Shown here one piece after another: positions 14,511-21,969 of a stretch of 25,915 nucleotides of DNA; positions within the stretch are counted from its first letter, which is position 1, and each line of letters begins with the position of its first letter. Both the position numbers and the translations under genes were made by a program. Below the pieces are notes generated by a model. The model worked only from the letters and a program-made list of their open reading frames with translations. It was not told the origin of the DNA and made no database searches. Source of the stretch: DATBMY01 sp036554605 (GTDB taxonomy: Bacteria > Acidobacteriota > Blastocatellia > UBA7656). The stretch is from the NCBI GenBank assembly GCA_036554605.1, contig DATBMY010000251.1:1-25915 (forward strand), given 5' to 3'.

Positions 14511-17006
14511 ATGGAACGCTTGCTTCGAGAATGGCTCTCTGCCAATCGAAAGATAAAAACGATTCTGCTCAGCTTAGTCCTCATCTCGATTCCACTACTT
14601 CTCGCGGCGGCAGGTCACGCCATAATGGGGCCGCCGCGAGAACTGCTGCTGCTGCTGGCATTCGCGATCATAATATGCGTGGGAACGGCGGCCCACCCGG
14701 TCCAACTGCCCGGCATAAAAGCGTATGCTTCGGCCTCGGAGGCCGTCATATTTCTCTCGGCGATACTTCAGGGACCATTCTATGCAACGATACTTGGCGC
14801 TATCGACGGCGTCGTCGCTTCTCATAAGATCGCAAAGAAGCGCATATACGTCATAACAGACGGCGCGATTCTTGGCCTTTCGGCATTCATATCAGCCTCT
14901 GCTTACGGATGGGCGACGGCATATCTGGCGAGCGCCTCGATCCTTGAAGGCCCCGGCCACGAGCTTGAGATGGTCGTGCTTCCACTCGTCATTATGGCGA
15001 TGGTCCACTATGTCTCGAACATAGGGCTCACCGCCGTCTTTACAAAGATGGGCCTCGGGCTCGAATTCGCCACGACCTGGCGCGAGACCTATCCCTGGAT
15101 TCCCGTCACCTATCTGGCGAGCGCGGGAGCGGCGGGAATTGTCGGGTATGCATTCTCCAGCTTCGATATCATATCGACGCTGCTTGTGATGATGCTCGTG
15201 GTGCCCGTGCCGCTAATCATCTACTTCACCTTCAAGGCCTATAACTCGAAGATCCAGGACGAGCGCCGGCATATGGAAGAGGTCAACGAGATACACAGAT
15301 CGACCCTTGAAGCCCTGGCCATGGCGATTGATGCCAAGGACCAGACAACACACTCGCACATACGTCGCGTTCAAATATATGCGAGGCGGCTCGGCGAGAA
15401 TATGGGGTTGAGCGAGAAAGAGCAGAAGGCGCTCGAAGCCGCATCGCTTCTGCACGATATAGGCAAGCTAGGCGTGCCCGACTACATATTGAACAAGCCC
15501 GGCAAACTCACCGAGTACGAATTCAATAAGATGAAGATTCATCCCGTGGTCGGAGCCGAGATACTATCGAACGTAAAGTTCGATTTTCCGGTCGCGGCAT
15601 ACGTCAGGGCGCATCACGAGCGATGGGATGGGCGCGGCTATCCGGATGGCTTAAAGGGAGAAGAGATACCGCTCGGGGCGCGGATACTGGCGCTCGTCGA
15701 TCACTTCGACGCGCTGCACTCGGAAAGGCCCTACCGCAAAGCGCTCACGAGGCAGGAGGCGATTGGGCATATTAAATCGTTAAGCGGCATATTCTTCGAC
15801 CCGTCGCTGGTCAAGCTCTTCCTTGAAGGTCTCAACGAGATGGATGCCGAGATCGCCCTTTGCGTGACGGATCTGCCCGATACGGCGGCGCATAGTCATA
15901 TTGAAGAGAACTCTTCCGCGCCTGCCGCCGGGTACGCCGAGGAGCGCGGGCCGCTCACGCAGGTTGCTTTGTCTCGCATAGCCGCCGCTCACCAGGAAGT
16001 GTCGACGCTACATGACATAGCGCGCGTCCTTTCAAGCTCGCTCAGCCTCCAGGACACCGTCGCGATAATAACCAGCCGCATCGCCAACCTCGTCCCGTAT
16101 TCAACCTGCGTCATATACCTTCTCGATGCCGGAAAGACTATCGTCAGAGCGGAGTATGCGAGCGGGCTCCATAAAGAGATGTTCAGGGGGCGCACTTTTC
16201 GCGTGGGGGAGGGGATAACGGGCTGGGTCATCGCCAACCACCGCCCTATGTATAACACCTCGCCGCTCCTGGACCTGTCGTTTCTGGGCGGTGAGATTCC
16301 CGAGAATTACCGGGCCGTGGTGGTATTTCCCGCGATCAGAGACGGCGAGACGATAGGCGCGGTGGCCCTCTACTCAACGGAGCTTGTCTGTTACACCGAG
16401 GAGCATCTGCGGCTGCTCGATATGATAATGCAGCCCGTCTCTGACGCGCTCCACAACGCGCTGCTGTTTGAGAACGCGCGACAGACGGCGCTCACGGACC
16501 TGCTGACCGGGCTCCCGAACATGCGCGCCTTCAGCGTGCACTTCGACCGCGAGCTGAGCGCCGCGGCCCGCTCGGACCTCCCTATGTCGATACTGGTGAT
16601 CGATCTCAACGACTTCAAAAAGGTGAACGATACGCACGGCCACATGGTCGGCGACAGGGTGCTCGCGCAGATAGGACGGACCATACGCGGCCAGCTGAGA
16701 GACATCGATTTGATAGCTCGGTATGCGGGCGACGAGTTCGTCGTGCTGTTGCCGATGACCGATTACGACCAGGCCGGCTTTGTCGTTAACCGCATACAAA
16801 ACGCGATTGGTGATTTTGCCTTTATGAGTTCGGAAGGCGCGGTGGTGACAATTACCGCGAGCATCGGCGCCGCTACGATCCCGGGCGACGGGCATACGTT
16901 CGAAGAATTGATGATGCAGGCCGACAAGCGCATGTATCGAACGAAGGATGATGTGAAGGCGCGGGCGCGGGCCACCTATCCGCGAAGAATCGCTCTAAGC
17001 TCTTGA
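14511..17006 (+). CDS. Membrane HD-GYP/GAF/GGDEF c-di-GMP turnover protein
   Basis: 831 aa from ATG 14511, just after GGGGAGG (14500-14506); a TTG at 14430 lacks such a site. Residues ~15-235 form about eight membrane helices, a MASE-like sensor that I cannot place further. The HD-GYP domain (~255-415) has HDIGK (His315/Asp316), HHERWDGRGYP (368-378) and the VDHFDALHSERPYRKA segment, so c-di-GMP phosphodiesterase activity is expected. A GAF domain follows (~475-620). The GGDEF domain (~640-825) has signature AGDEF (739-743), a variant that is usually active, preceded by an RDID inhibitory site at the right spacing. Synthesis and breakdown domains thus share one polypeptide. Regulation probably runs through the riboswitch-bearing leader and perhaps the upstream stressosome. 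A hairpin CGCGC/GCGCG (14480-14497) sits just before the ribosome site. Confidence 0.94.
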   Translation: MERLLREWLSANRKIKTILLSLVLISIPLLLAAAGHAIMGPPRELLLLLAFAIIICVGTAAHPVQLPGIKAYASASEAVIFLSAILQGPFYATILGAIDGVVASHKIAKKRIYVITDGAILGLSAFISASAYGWATAYLASASILEGPGHELEMVVLPLVIMAMVHYVSNIGLTAVFTKMGLGLEFATTWRETYPWIPVTYLASAGAAGIVGYAFSSFDIISTLLVMMLVVPVPLIIYFTFKAYNSKIQDERRHMEEVNEIHRSTLEALAMAIDAKDQTTHSHIRRVQIYARRLGENMGLSEKEQKALEAASLLHDIGKLGVPDYILNKPGKLTEYEFNKMKIHPVVGAEILSNVKFDFPVAAYVRAHHERWDGRGYPDGLKGEEIPLGARILALVDHFDALHSERPYRKALTRQEAIGHIKSLSGIFFDPSLVKLFLEGLNEMDAEIALCVTDLPDTAAHSHIEENSSAPAAGYAEERGPLTQVALSRIAAAHQEVSTLHDIARVLSSSLSLQDTVAIITSRIANLVPYSTCVIYLLDAGKTIVRAEYASGLHKEMFRGRTFRVGEGITGWVIANHRPMYNTSPLLDLSFLGGEIPENYRAVVVFPAIRDGETIGAVALYSTELVCYTEEHLRLLDMIMQPVSDALHNALLFENARQTALTDLLTGLPNMRAFSVHFDRELSAAARSDLPMSILVIDLNDFKKVNDTHGHMVGDRVLAQIGRTIRGQLRDIDLIARYAGDEFVVLLPMTDYDQAGFVVNRIQNAIGDFAFMSSEGAVVTITASIGAATIPGDGHTFEELMMQADKRMYRTKDDVKARARATYPRRIALSS

Positions 17007-17209
17007 GCGGCTTGTTAACAGTGGCCAGAGGAAAGCACAAAGAGATCAGCTAAAGGAAGGTGGCTAACATCTGACCACTGGTTAGGTAAACAGGCGAGCG
17101 GCGCGAATCTCTTATTGAAAGGTTCCAACAGTTCTGGTTTGATCGTTGCGCGCCGTGTGATCCAGGATGCTCATTCTTCAGGTCTTCGCCTGTGCCCATG
17201 AGCTTTTCT

Positions 17210-17290
17210 CTAAGCGAGTGGGGCGATCACCTCTTCTACTCCAAACTCATCGAAGATGACGCCCCGGCAGTGTTCGGCTCTTCGATTCAC
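17210..17290 (-). CDS. Candidate 26-aa ORF (GTG start)
   Basis: Minus-strand GTG at 17290 lies 7 bases after a strong AAAGGAGG (plus 17298-17305). It encodes a 26-residue acidic peptide, MNRRAEHCRGVIFDEFG and then VEEVIAPLA, ending in TAG. It looks like the start of a protein, perhaps a remnant. I do not recognise it. Confidence 0.25.
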   Translation of the reverse strand: MNRRAEHCRGVIFDEFGVEEVIAPLA

Positions 17291-17369
17291 AACTTCGCCT
17301 CCTTTGGCGGTTGGTTGATTTGACCCCTGCTTAATACTCATGCGGGGTTCTTAACATCAAGCTCGTTGC

Positions 17370-17417
17370 TCAGTCCGTGATCATTCTGTAGTCAGTTATC
17401 ATTCTGTAGTCACACAT
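17370..17417 (-). CDS. Candidate 15-aa repetitive peptide ORF
   Basis: Minus-strand ATG 17417 follows AAAAAGGAG with 6 bases between. It encodes MCDYRMITDYRMITD and then TGA; the repeated unit DYRMIT comes from the 18-bp DNA tandem repeat, whose length keeps the frame. It may be a leader peptide or a remnant of a longer repeat protein. Confidence 0.25.
   Translation of the reverse strand: MCDYRMITDYRMITD
17380..17412. repeat. Tandem 18-bp repeat (two units)
   Basis: ATCATTCTGTAGTCA occurs at 17380-17394 and 17398-17412, separated by GTT, so the period is 18 bp. Only two units are present, too few and too close for a CRISPR array. Confidence 0.8.
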
Positions 17418-17610
17418 GGCTATCTCCTTTTTCGGTTCTAGTCTTCTGAGGCGCCGAAGCTCACTGATTTATTGCCTCGGCCCTTCCGCTCAATGCGATA
17501 TTGTCTAGAGCAACGGCCGTGCCTTTCGCCGAGCTACACACTATCGGCAAAGACTCTATTTAAAATCATAAACTTAGCCCAAACGGGGAATCTTTCTGCC
17601 GGAGCGTGCG

Positions 17611-17715
17611 GTGTGAAGCAGCTACACATTTATTCGGCCTTGATAGTTAAAGCTTGACAATAAGAGATTTAAACTGCGTGTGTAGCTGCTTCACACCTGT
17701 GAAGCAGCTACACAC
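17611..17715. repeat. Three copies of an 18-bp inverted-repeat element
   Basis: GTGTGAAGCAGCTACACA occurs at 17611-17628 (plus). Its inverse lies at 17678-17695 and a further plus copy (TGTGAAGCAGCTACACAC) at 17698-17715. The last two form a perfect 18-bp palindrome with only CC between the arms. A partial copy AGCTACACACT is at 17532-17542. The 17611-17696 block looks like a short element with terminal inverted repeats. It ends 41 bp from the 3' end of the ADOP gene. It could be a REP/MITE-like unit or a strong convergent hairpin terminator. Confidence 0.7.
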
Positions 17716-17756
17716 TTTCAAAGCTGGATTATGGCAAGATAGCGCGGCCGTTCGGG

Positions 17757-20237
17757 TCATTCATAACGTAAGGCCACCATCGGATCGACGCGTGTTGCTC
17801 GGCGGGCGGGAATAAAGCTTGAGATCAAGGCCACAAGAACGAGAATCAGCGGTATAACGACGAACGTGGTCACGTCCAGCGGCGCGACGGCGTAAAGCAT
17901 ACTCTCTATAAAGCGAGTAAGCGCGTAGGCCGAGATGAGCCCGAAGAGGAGTCCCACGAGCGTTAATAGCGCCGCCTGCCGGAGGACCATCTTGAGAATA
18001 TCAGAAGTCTGCGCGCCAAGGGCGAGGCGAATCCCTATCTCATGCTTGCGCTGACTTATTGTATAGCTGAGCACGCCATAGATGCCGACGGCCGCAAGCA
18101 CGAGAGCGGTCCCCGCAAAAATAGCGAGCAGCAGCGCGTTGAACCGCGACTGCGACATCTTGTTGCCGACTATCTGTTCCAGGCTTATCAATTCGAAAGT
18201 GGGCTGAGTGGGGTCGACCTCCAGGACTGCTTTTCGCACGGCCGGGACGATTGTCTCGGGCGGGACGGTGGTTCTTGCGGCCACCCCCGTAAACCCCAAT
18301 GGGAAGCTTGATTGGGGCAGGTATATCGTCTTGTCGGGAAGGGCCTCTTTATTCTCGTCGTCTATGAGCCTTTCAAACTTCACATCGCCGACCACTCCGA
18401 CTATCGTTCTTTCTTCCGGACCAATCCTTGGAATTATCACGCGCTGGCCGACCGCGCTCACGCTCTCTCCAAAGAATGAGCGCGCCATTGACTCGTTGAT
18501 GAGCGCGACGGGAGCTGCCTCGGCGCTGTCGGATTTCTCGAAGTCGCGGCCGTGAATGACCGGTACGCCAAGCGTAGGGAATATCCCGGGACTGACGAGA
18601 TTTATCCTGGCGCGCAACTGTTCGTCGGCGGTCTCCGGTATGCGCCCGACAATCCTGTAGCGGAATTCTATCCTGCTCGTTTCGGTAAACGGGACTGAAG
18701 TGATCGCGCCGGCCGAGGTGACGCCTGGCAGCGCCTCGATTTTTTCAAGCGCGCGATCAAAATAGAGCATGATCTTCTTATCATCATCGTACTTGTTCTG
18801 TGCAAGGTTGAACTGCATGGTGAGGACGTTTTCAGGCATAAACCCCGGCCTTACCTGTTGTAACGACCAGAAGCTCTTTATGAGCAATCCCGCGCCGATA
18901 AGCAGCAGGACGGTCAGCGCGACTTCGGATATGACAAGCAGGCTGCGAATATACTGGCTGCGGCCGCTCCCGGTCGAGCCGCGCCCCCCTTCCTTCAAAG
19001 TTTCGTTGAGATTAGGCCTCGAAGTCTGGAGCGCGGGTACCAGGCCAAAGATGATGCCGGTCAGCACCGAAATCAGCAGTGTGAAGGTGAGCACCCTGAA
19101 GTCGAGCCCCACCTCTTCGAGTCGCGGTATATTGGGAGGGTTGATTGCGTGCAAGAGTTTTATACCGCCGAAGGCCAACTGTATGCCTACGACTCCGCCG
19201 AGCAGCCCGAGCAGTATGCTTTCGGTGAGCAACTGCCTTATGATTCGCCCGCGCGTGGCTCCAAGCGCCGACCTTATAGCAATCTCTTTTTCGCGCGCGG
19301 TGGCGCGCACAAGAAGAAGGCTCGCTACGTTGGCGCATGCGATCAAGAGCACAAGCCCCACCGCGGCGAGCATAATCAAGAGAGGTCTTTCGACCTTGCC
19401 GACCACGAACTCGCGCAAGGGGATTATGTTCGCCACCGAGCCTTCATTCTCTTTTGGAAACTCTTGCTGCAATTGCATGGATATCGCTTGCAAGTCGCTT
19501 CGCGCGAGCGAGACGGGCGTATTGGGCTTGAGCCTTGCGATGCCTTCAAGGAAGCGGCGTCCCCTGTTTTCCAGGTCCTCCTTGCTTGCCTGCGCCGGCA
19601 AGCGCACCGCGTCGGTGCCATCGGAAGAGAAGGGTATCCAGAGCTCGTCGCCGGGCCGGGGCGATTGAAAGCCGGGTGGCATAACGCCGATTATCGTAAA
19701 GCTCTCGCCCTCTAATCGCATCGGCTGGTTTAGCACGCTTGTGTCCGATCCGAAGCGCCGCTTCCAAAGGCCGTCGCTGATGACTACTACGCGCCCTCCG
19801 CTGAGCTGCTCTTCATCCGGCTGAAAGACCCGCCCGTGGGCTGGCGTCGCTCGCAGAACCGTGAAAAAGTTCATCGAGGATACGAGCCCCTTGACCCGCT
19901 CCGGGTCGTCGCCCGTGCTGATGTTAAAATCGTTGTTCGAGAAAAAAGCCATGTCTTCAAAGACGCTGTTGCGCTCTTTGTAACTCACGAAATCTGGAAC
20001 TGAAAAAGGGTCCTGCAAGGTGGGGTTGACGCTCTTCGTATTTCTGGTCCAGAACATCACGAGCCTGTCAGGCTCGCCGTATGGCAGCGAGCCCAGAAGC
20101 ACACCGTTGACGACGCTGAAGATAGCCGTATTAGCGCCGATGCCGAGCGCAAGCGTTACTATCGCTACTAAAGTAAAGGTAGGGTTCTTTATGAGCGCTC
20201 TCGCCGCGAGTCGCAAGTCGTGAAAAAGGTCTTCCAT
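17757..20237 (-). CDS. ADOP-type duplicated FtsX/MacB ABC permease
   Basis: 826 aa from ATG 20237 (upstream ribosome site weak, GAGAG). The N-terminus MEDLFHDLRLAARALIKNPT and TM1 (TLVAIVTLALGIGANTAIF) are typical. Then comes a large periplasmic MacB_PCD domain (~45-270), an FtsX block of three helices (~285-405: ANVASLLLVRATAREKEIAI), a linker, a second MacB_PCD (~430-690) and a second FtsX block (~700-820: QRKHEIGIRLALGAQ, ending RVDPMVALRYE). It has no ATPase domain and no ATPase gene is adjacent, so it matches the orphan duplicated permeases of Acidobacteriota. The substrate is unknown; relatives act in peptide, antibiotic or lipoprotein export. Confidence 0.95.
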   Translation of the reverse strand: MEDLFHDLRLAARALIKNPTFTLVAIVTLALGIGANTAIFSVVNGVLLGSLPYGEPDRLVMFWTRNTKSVNPTLQDPFSVPDFVSYKERNSVFEDMAFFSNNDFNISTGDDPERVKGLVSSMNFFTVLRATPAHGRVFQPDEEQLSGGRVVVISDGLWKRRFGSDTSVLNQPMRLEGESFTIIGVMPPGFQSPRPGDELWIPFSSDGTDAVRLPAQASKEDLENRGRRFLEGIARLKPNTPVSLARSDLQAISMQLQQEFPKENEGSVANIIPLREFVVGKVERPLLIMLAAVGLVLLIACANVASLLLVRATAREKEIAIRSALGATRGRIIRQLLTESILLGLLGGVVGIQLAFGGIKLLHAINPPNIPRLEEVGLDFRVLTFTLLISVLTGIIFGLVPALQTSRPNLNETLKEGGRGSTGSGRSQYIRSLLVISEVALTVLLLIGAGLLIKSFWSLQQVRPGFMPENVLTMQFNLAQNKYDDDKKIMLYFDRALEKIEALPGVTSAGAITSVPFTETSRIEFRYRIVGRIPETADEQLRARINLVSPGIFPTLGVPVIHGRDFEKSDSAEAAPVALINESMARSFFGESVSAVGQRVIIPRIGPEERTIVGVVGDVKFERLIDDENKEALPDKTIYLPQSSFPLGFTGVAARTTVPPETIVPAVRKAVLEVDPTQPTFELISLEQIVGNKMSQSRFNALLLAIFAGTALVLAAVGIYGVLSYTISQRKHEIGIRLALGAQTSDILKMVLRQAALLTLVGLLFGLISAYALTRFIESMLYAVAPLDVTTFVVIPLILVLVALISSFIPARRATRVDPMVALRYE

Positions 20238-20369
20238 TGGGCTCTCTCGTTACAGCCTGCTATAACTTGTTCGCTTTTGAATGATGAACAGTGCGCTTAA
20301 GCAGGCCCGAATAATCCAGGCCCGTCGAGCTTCTCGTATAAGACTGCCGGGGCAACCAATCAGGGCAAT

Positions 20370-20398
20370 TTATCTCTCATTGAAGGACGGTTTGTCAA
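20370..20398 (-). promoter_or_regulatory. Probable sigma-70 promoter of the ADOP gene
   Basis: Minus strand: perfect -35 TTGACA (20393-20398) and -10 AGATAA (20370-20375) with 17 bp between. The -10 is a moderate match. It lies in the gap between the MFS stop and the ADOP start, giving a leader of roughly 125 nt. Confidence 0.5.
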
Positions 20399-20419
20399 CG
20401 GAAAGGAAAGTCGGCGGGT

Positions 20420-21703
20420 CTAATCGCTGGTTCGCAGAGTCCTGTTAAAGAGTGAGAGGACGCCAGCTATTATCATAACCGCGCCCCCAGCGACGAAAAG
20501 AGCGTGAAGATTCCATTCCGCAAGCAGCCCCGCCAGCCCGAAGGATATAGGCTCGAGAGTCGTTACCGTAAACATCCAGAGCCCGATTACGCGGCCGAGC
20601 ATGTTATGTTCGGGCGATGACTGAATCCAGGCGGCAAGAATGATATTTGCAAGCCCGCCGCCAAGCCCTATCGCCGCCAGCACCAGGCAGGCCCAGATTA
20701 TATGCGTAGAAAATCCTATAAGGCCCAGTCCGACGCCGTTGAGGAAGATTACGGAGATGACGATCTTGCCGCGCCGCTTCTCAATGTCTATAGATCCGGC
20801 AAGGAGCATCCCTATGAGCATCCCGCCGCCGAGCGCGCCTAACATCCATCCAAGCGCGACCGCGCCATACTCTTTGAACGGGCCGTTGGCGAGCGCCGCC
20901 AGCCCTATGCGCGCGGGGCCGGCGAAGGCGAACTCGATGACCGCCACAAGCAATATGAGGTTTCGAACCAGCGGCTCCTTGATCGTGTAGCGTATCCCCT
21001 CGCCTATGCTCTTGAACAGCCCCTCCCGTTTGTCGCTCTCCAGATTCTCCTTTGTGGCTTTGCTTATCGCGCGCTCTCCCCTGGAAAGCGTCATCAGCCA
21101 CGCGGCGGCGGCGGCGACCAGGAACGTAGCGCCGTCGAGCGCGAACGCCGGACCCTCGCCTGCCGCCTGTATTACGAGTCCCGCGATTGCCGGGCCGACA
21201 AACCCCATCAGGCGATTCGTTCCGCGCAGCAGCGCGTTACTCGCCCTTAGCTGGTCCTTGGAGACTATCATCGGCACCGCCGATACGTAGGCAGGGAAAA
21301 AGAAGGCGTCTGCTATTCCAAAGACGGCCGCGAGCGCATACAGGTGCCAGACTTGAACCGCGTTGATTACTATAAGCAGGGCGAGTAGCCCGACGACCAG
21401 GGCGCGAGCGACATCGGATATCACCATTATGAGCTTTGGCGAGATTCGGTCGCTGAGTGCGCCCCCGATCAATTGAAAGGCGGCCTGCGTCAATCCCCCT
21501 ACCATCAGTACCGCGCCGAGAGCGATCTCCGATCCCGTCAGCTTTAACGTAAACAAGGGAAGCGCGACAAAATAGAAGTAATCGCCGAAACGCGATACGC
21601 TCTGTCCAAACAGGAGGAGCCGAAAATCTCTCTCGGCAAGCGGCTGCCATAGCGGCAGACGCCGCACCTTGCTTAATGAGATTGCTCTTGAGTTGGCAGC
21701 CAT
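20420..21703 (-). CDS. MFS exporter (EntS/MFS_3-like)
   Basis: 427 aa from ATG 21703; no strong ribosome site is visible, so the start is less certain. After a ~25-residue cytoplasmic lead, RDFRLLLFGQSVSRFGDYFY begins the first helix, and about 12 membrane helices follow. The MFS loop 2-3 motif is present as GGALSDRISPKL, and the central cytoplasmic loop (~200-230) is charged (KATKENLESDKREG). The pattern fits the MFS_3/enterobactin-exporter-like branch of multidrug and siderophore exporters. Substrate unknown. It is transcribed in the same direction as ADOP but separated by ~180 bp with a promoter for the latter. Confidence 0.9.
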   Translation of the reverse strand: MAANSRAISLSKVRRLPLWQPLAERDFRLLLFGQSVSRFGDYFYFVALPLFTLKLTGSEIALGAVLMVGGLTQAAFQLIGGALSDRISPKLIMVISDVARALVVGLLALLIVINAVQVWHLYALAAVFGIADAFFFPAYVSAVPMIVSKDQLRASNALLRGTNRLMGFVGPAIAGLVIQAAGEGPAFALDGATFLVAAAAAWLMTLSRGERAISKATKENLESDKREGLFKSIGEGIRYTIKEPLVRNLILLVAVIEFAFAGPARIGLAALANGPFKEYGAVALGWMLGALGGGMLIGMLLAGSIDIEKRRGKIVISVIFLNGVGLGLIGFSTHIIWACLVLAAIGLGGGLANIILAAWIQSSPEHNMLGRVIGLWMFTVTTLEPISFGLAGLLAEWNLHALFVAGGAVMIIAGVLSLFNRTLRTSD

Positions 21704-21969
21704 CCGTTAGAGCGATTGTTGCTCCTGAGTTTAATTACCGCCGGCGACCGGCGCCGTTTGCTCACTACTAGCCGTCGTGTGAGGGGCGTAACAACGGCGT
21801 AGCAGAAGAATACCTTTTAAAGTGCGATTGCTCAATCCGAGCAGGGAGAAGTGATCGGCGAGCGGCGGCCGGCGGCTGGCAGCCGGTCAACTATTATATA
21901 AAATCTGAAACAGCATATTTGAATTGCGATAACTACTGGCGACTAACCACCGGTCACCCATCACTGCCC
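21704..21969. other. Intergenic gap upstream of the MFS gene
   Basis: No gene is visible. On the minus strand a modest promoter (TTGAGC, 17 bp, TATTCT; about 21810-21838) could serve the MFS gene. A GC-rich GCC/GGC block lies at 21861-21887 and an AT-rich run (TATTATATAAAAT) at 21892-21904. CTAACCACCGGTCA at 21943-21956 resembles, inverted, TGACCACTGGTTAG at 17072-17085. Confidence 0.35.

Larger units (their letters stand above)
17007..17756. other. Gene-poor gap between convergent genes, with repeats
   Basis: No frame here looks like a full gene. It holds an imperfect inverted repeat CAGTGGCCAG (17019-17028) / CTGACCACTG (17071-17080), a terminator-like ACCCCTGC (17323-17330) / GCGGGGT (17342-17348) hairpin followed by TCTT, an 18-bp tandem repeat (17380-17412), two tiny minus-strand ORFs with good ribosome sites, and a three-copy 18-bp inverted-repeat family (17611-17715). 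Base composition is lower in GC at 17560-17680 than in the flanking genes. It may be a decayed mobile element or a small-RNA/repeat island; the evidence does not decide. Confidence 0.5.

Noticed and set aside
17199..17324. 41-aa plus-strand frame starting MSFSLSEWGDHLFY
   Set aside because: No ribosome site; it is the opposite strand of the micro-ORF region and shows no recognisable family.
17380..17412. Possible CRISPR array
   Set aside because: Only two 15-base units separated by 3 bases, no spacers and no cas genes.
18769..19668. 299-aa plus-strand frame
   Set aside because: Antisense to the ADOP permease; Ser/Arg-rich as expected for a shadow frame.
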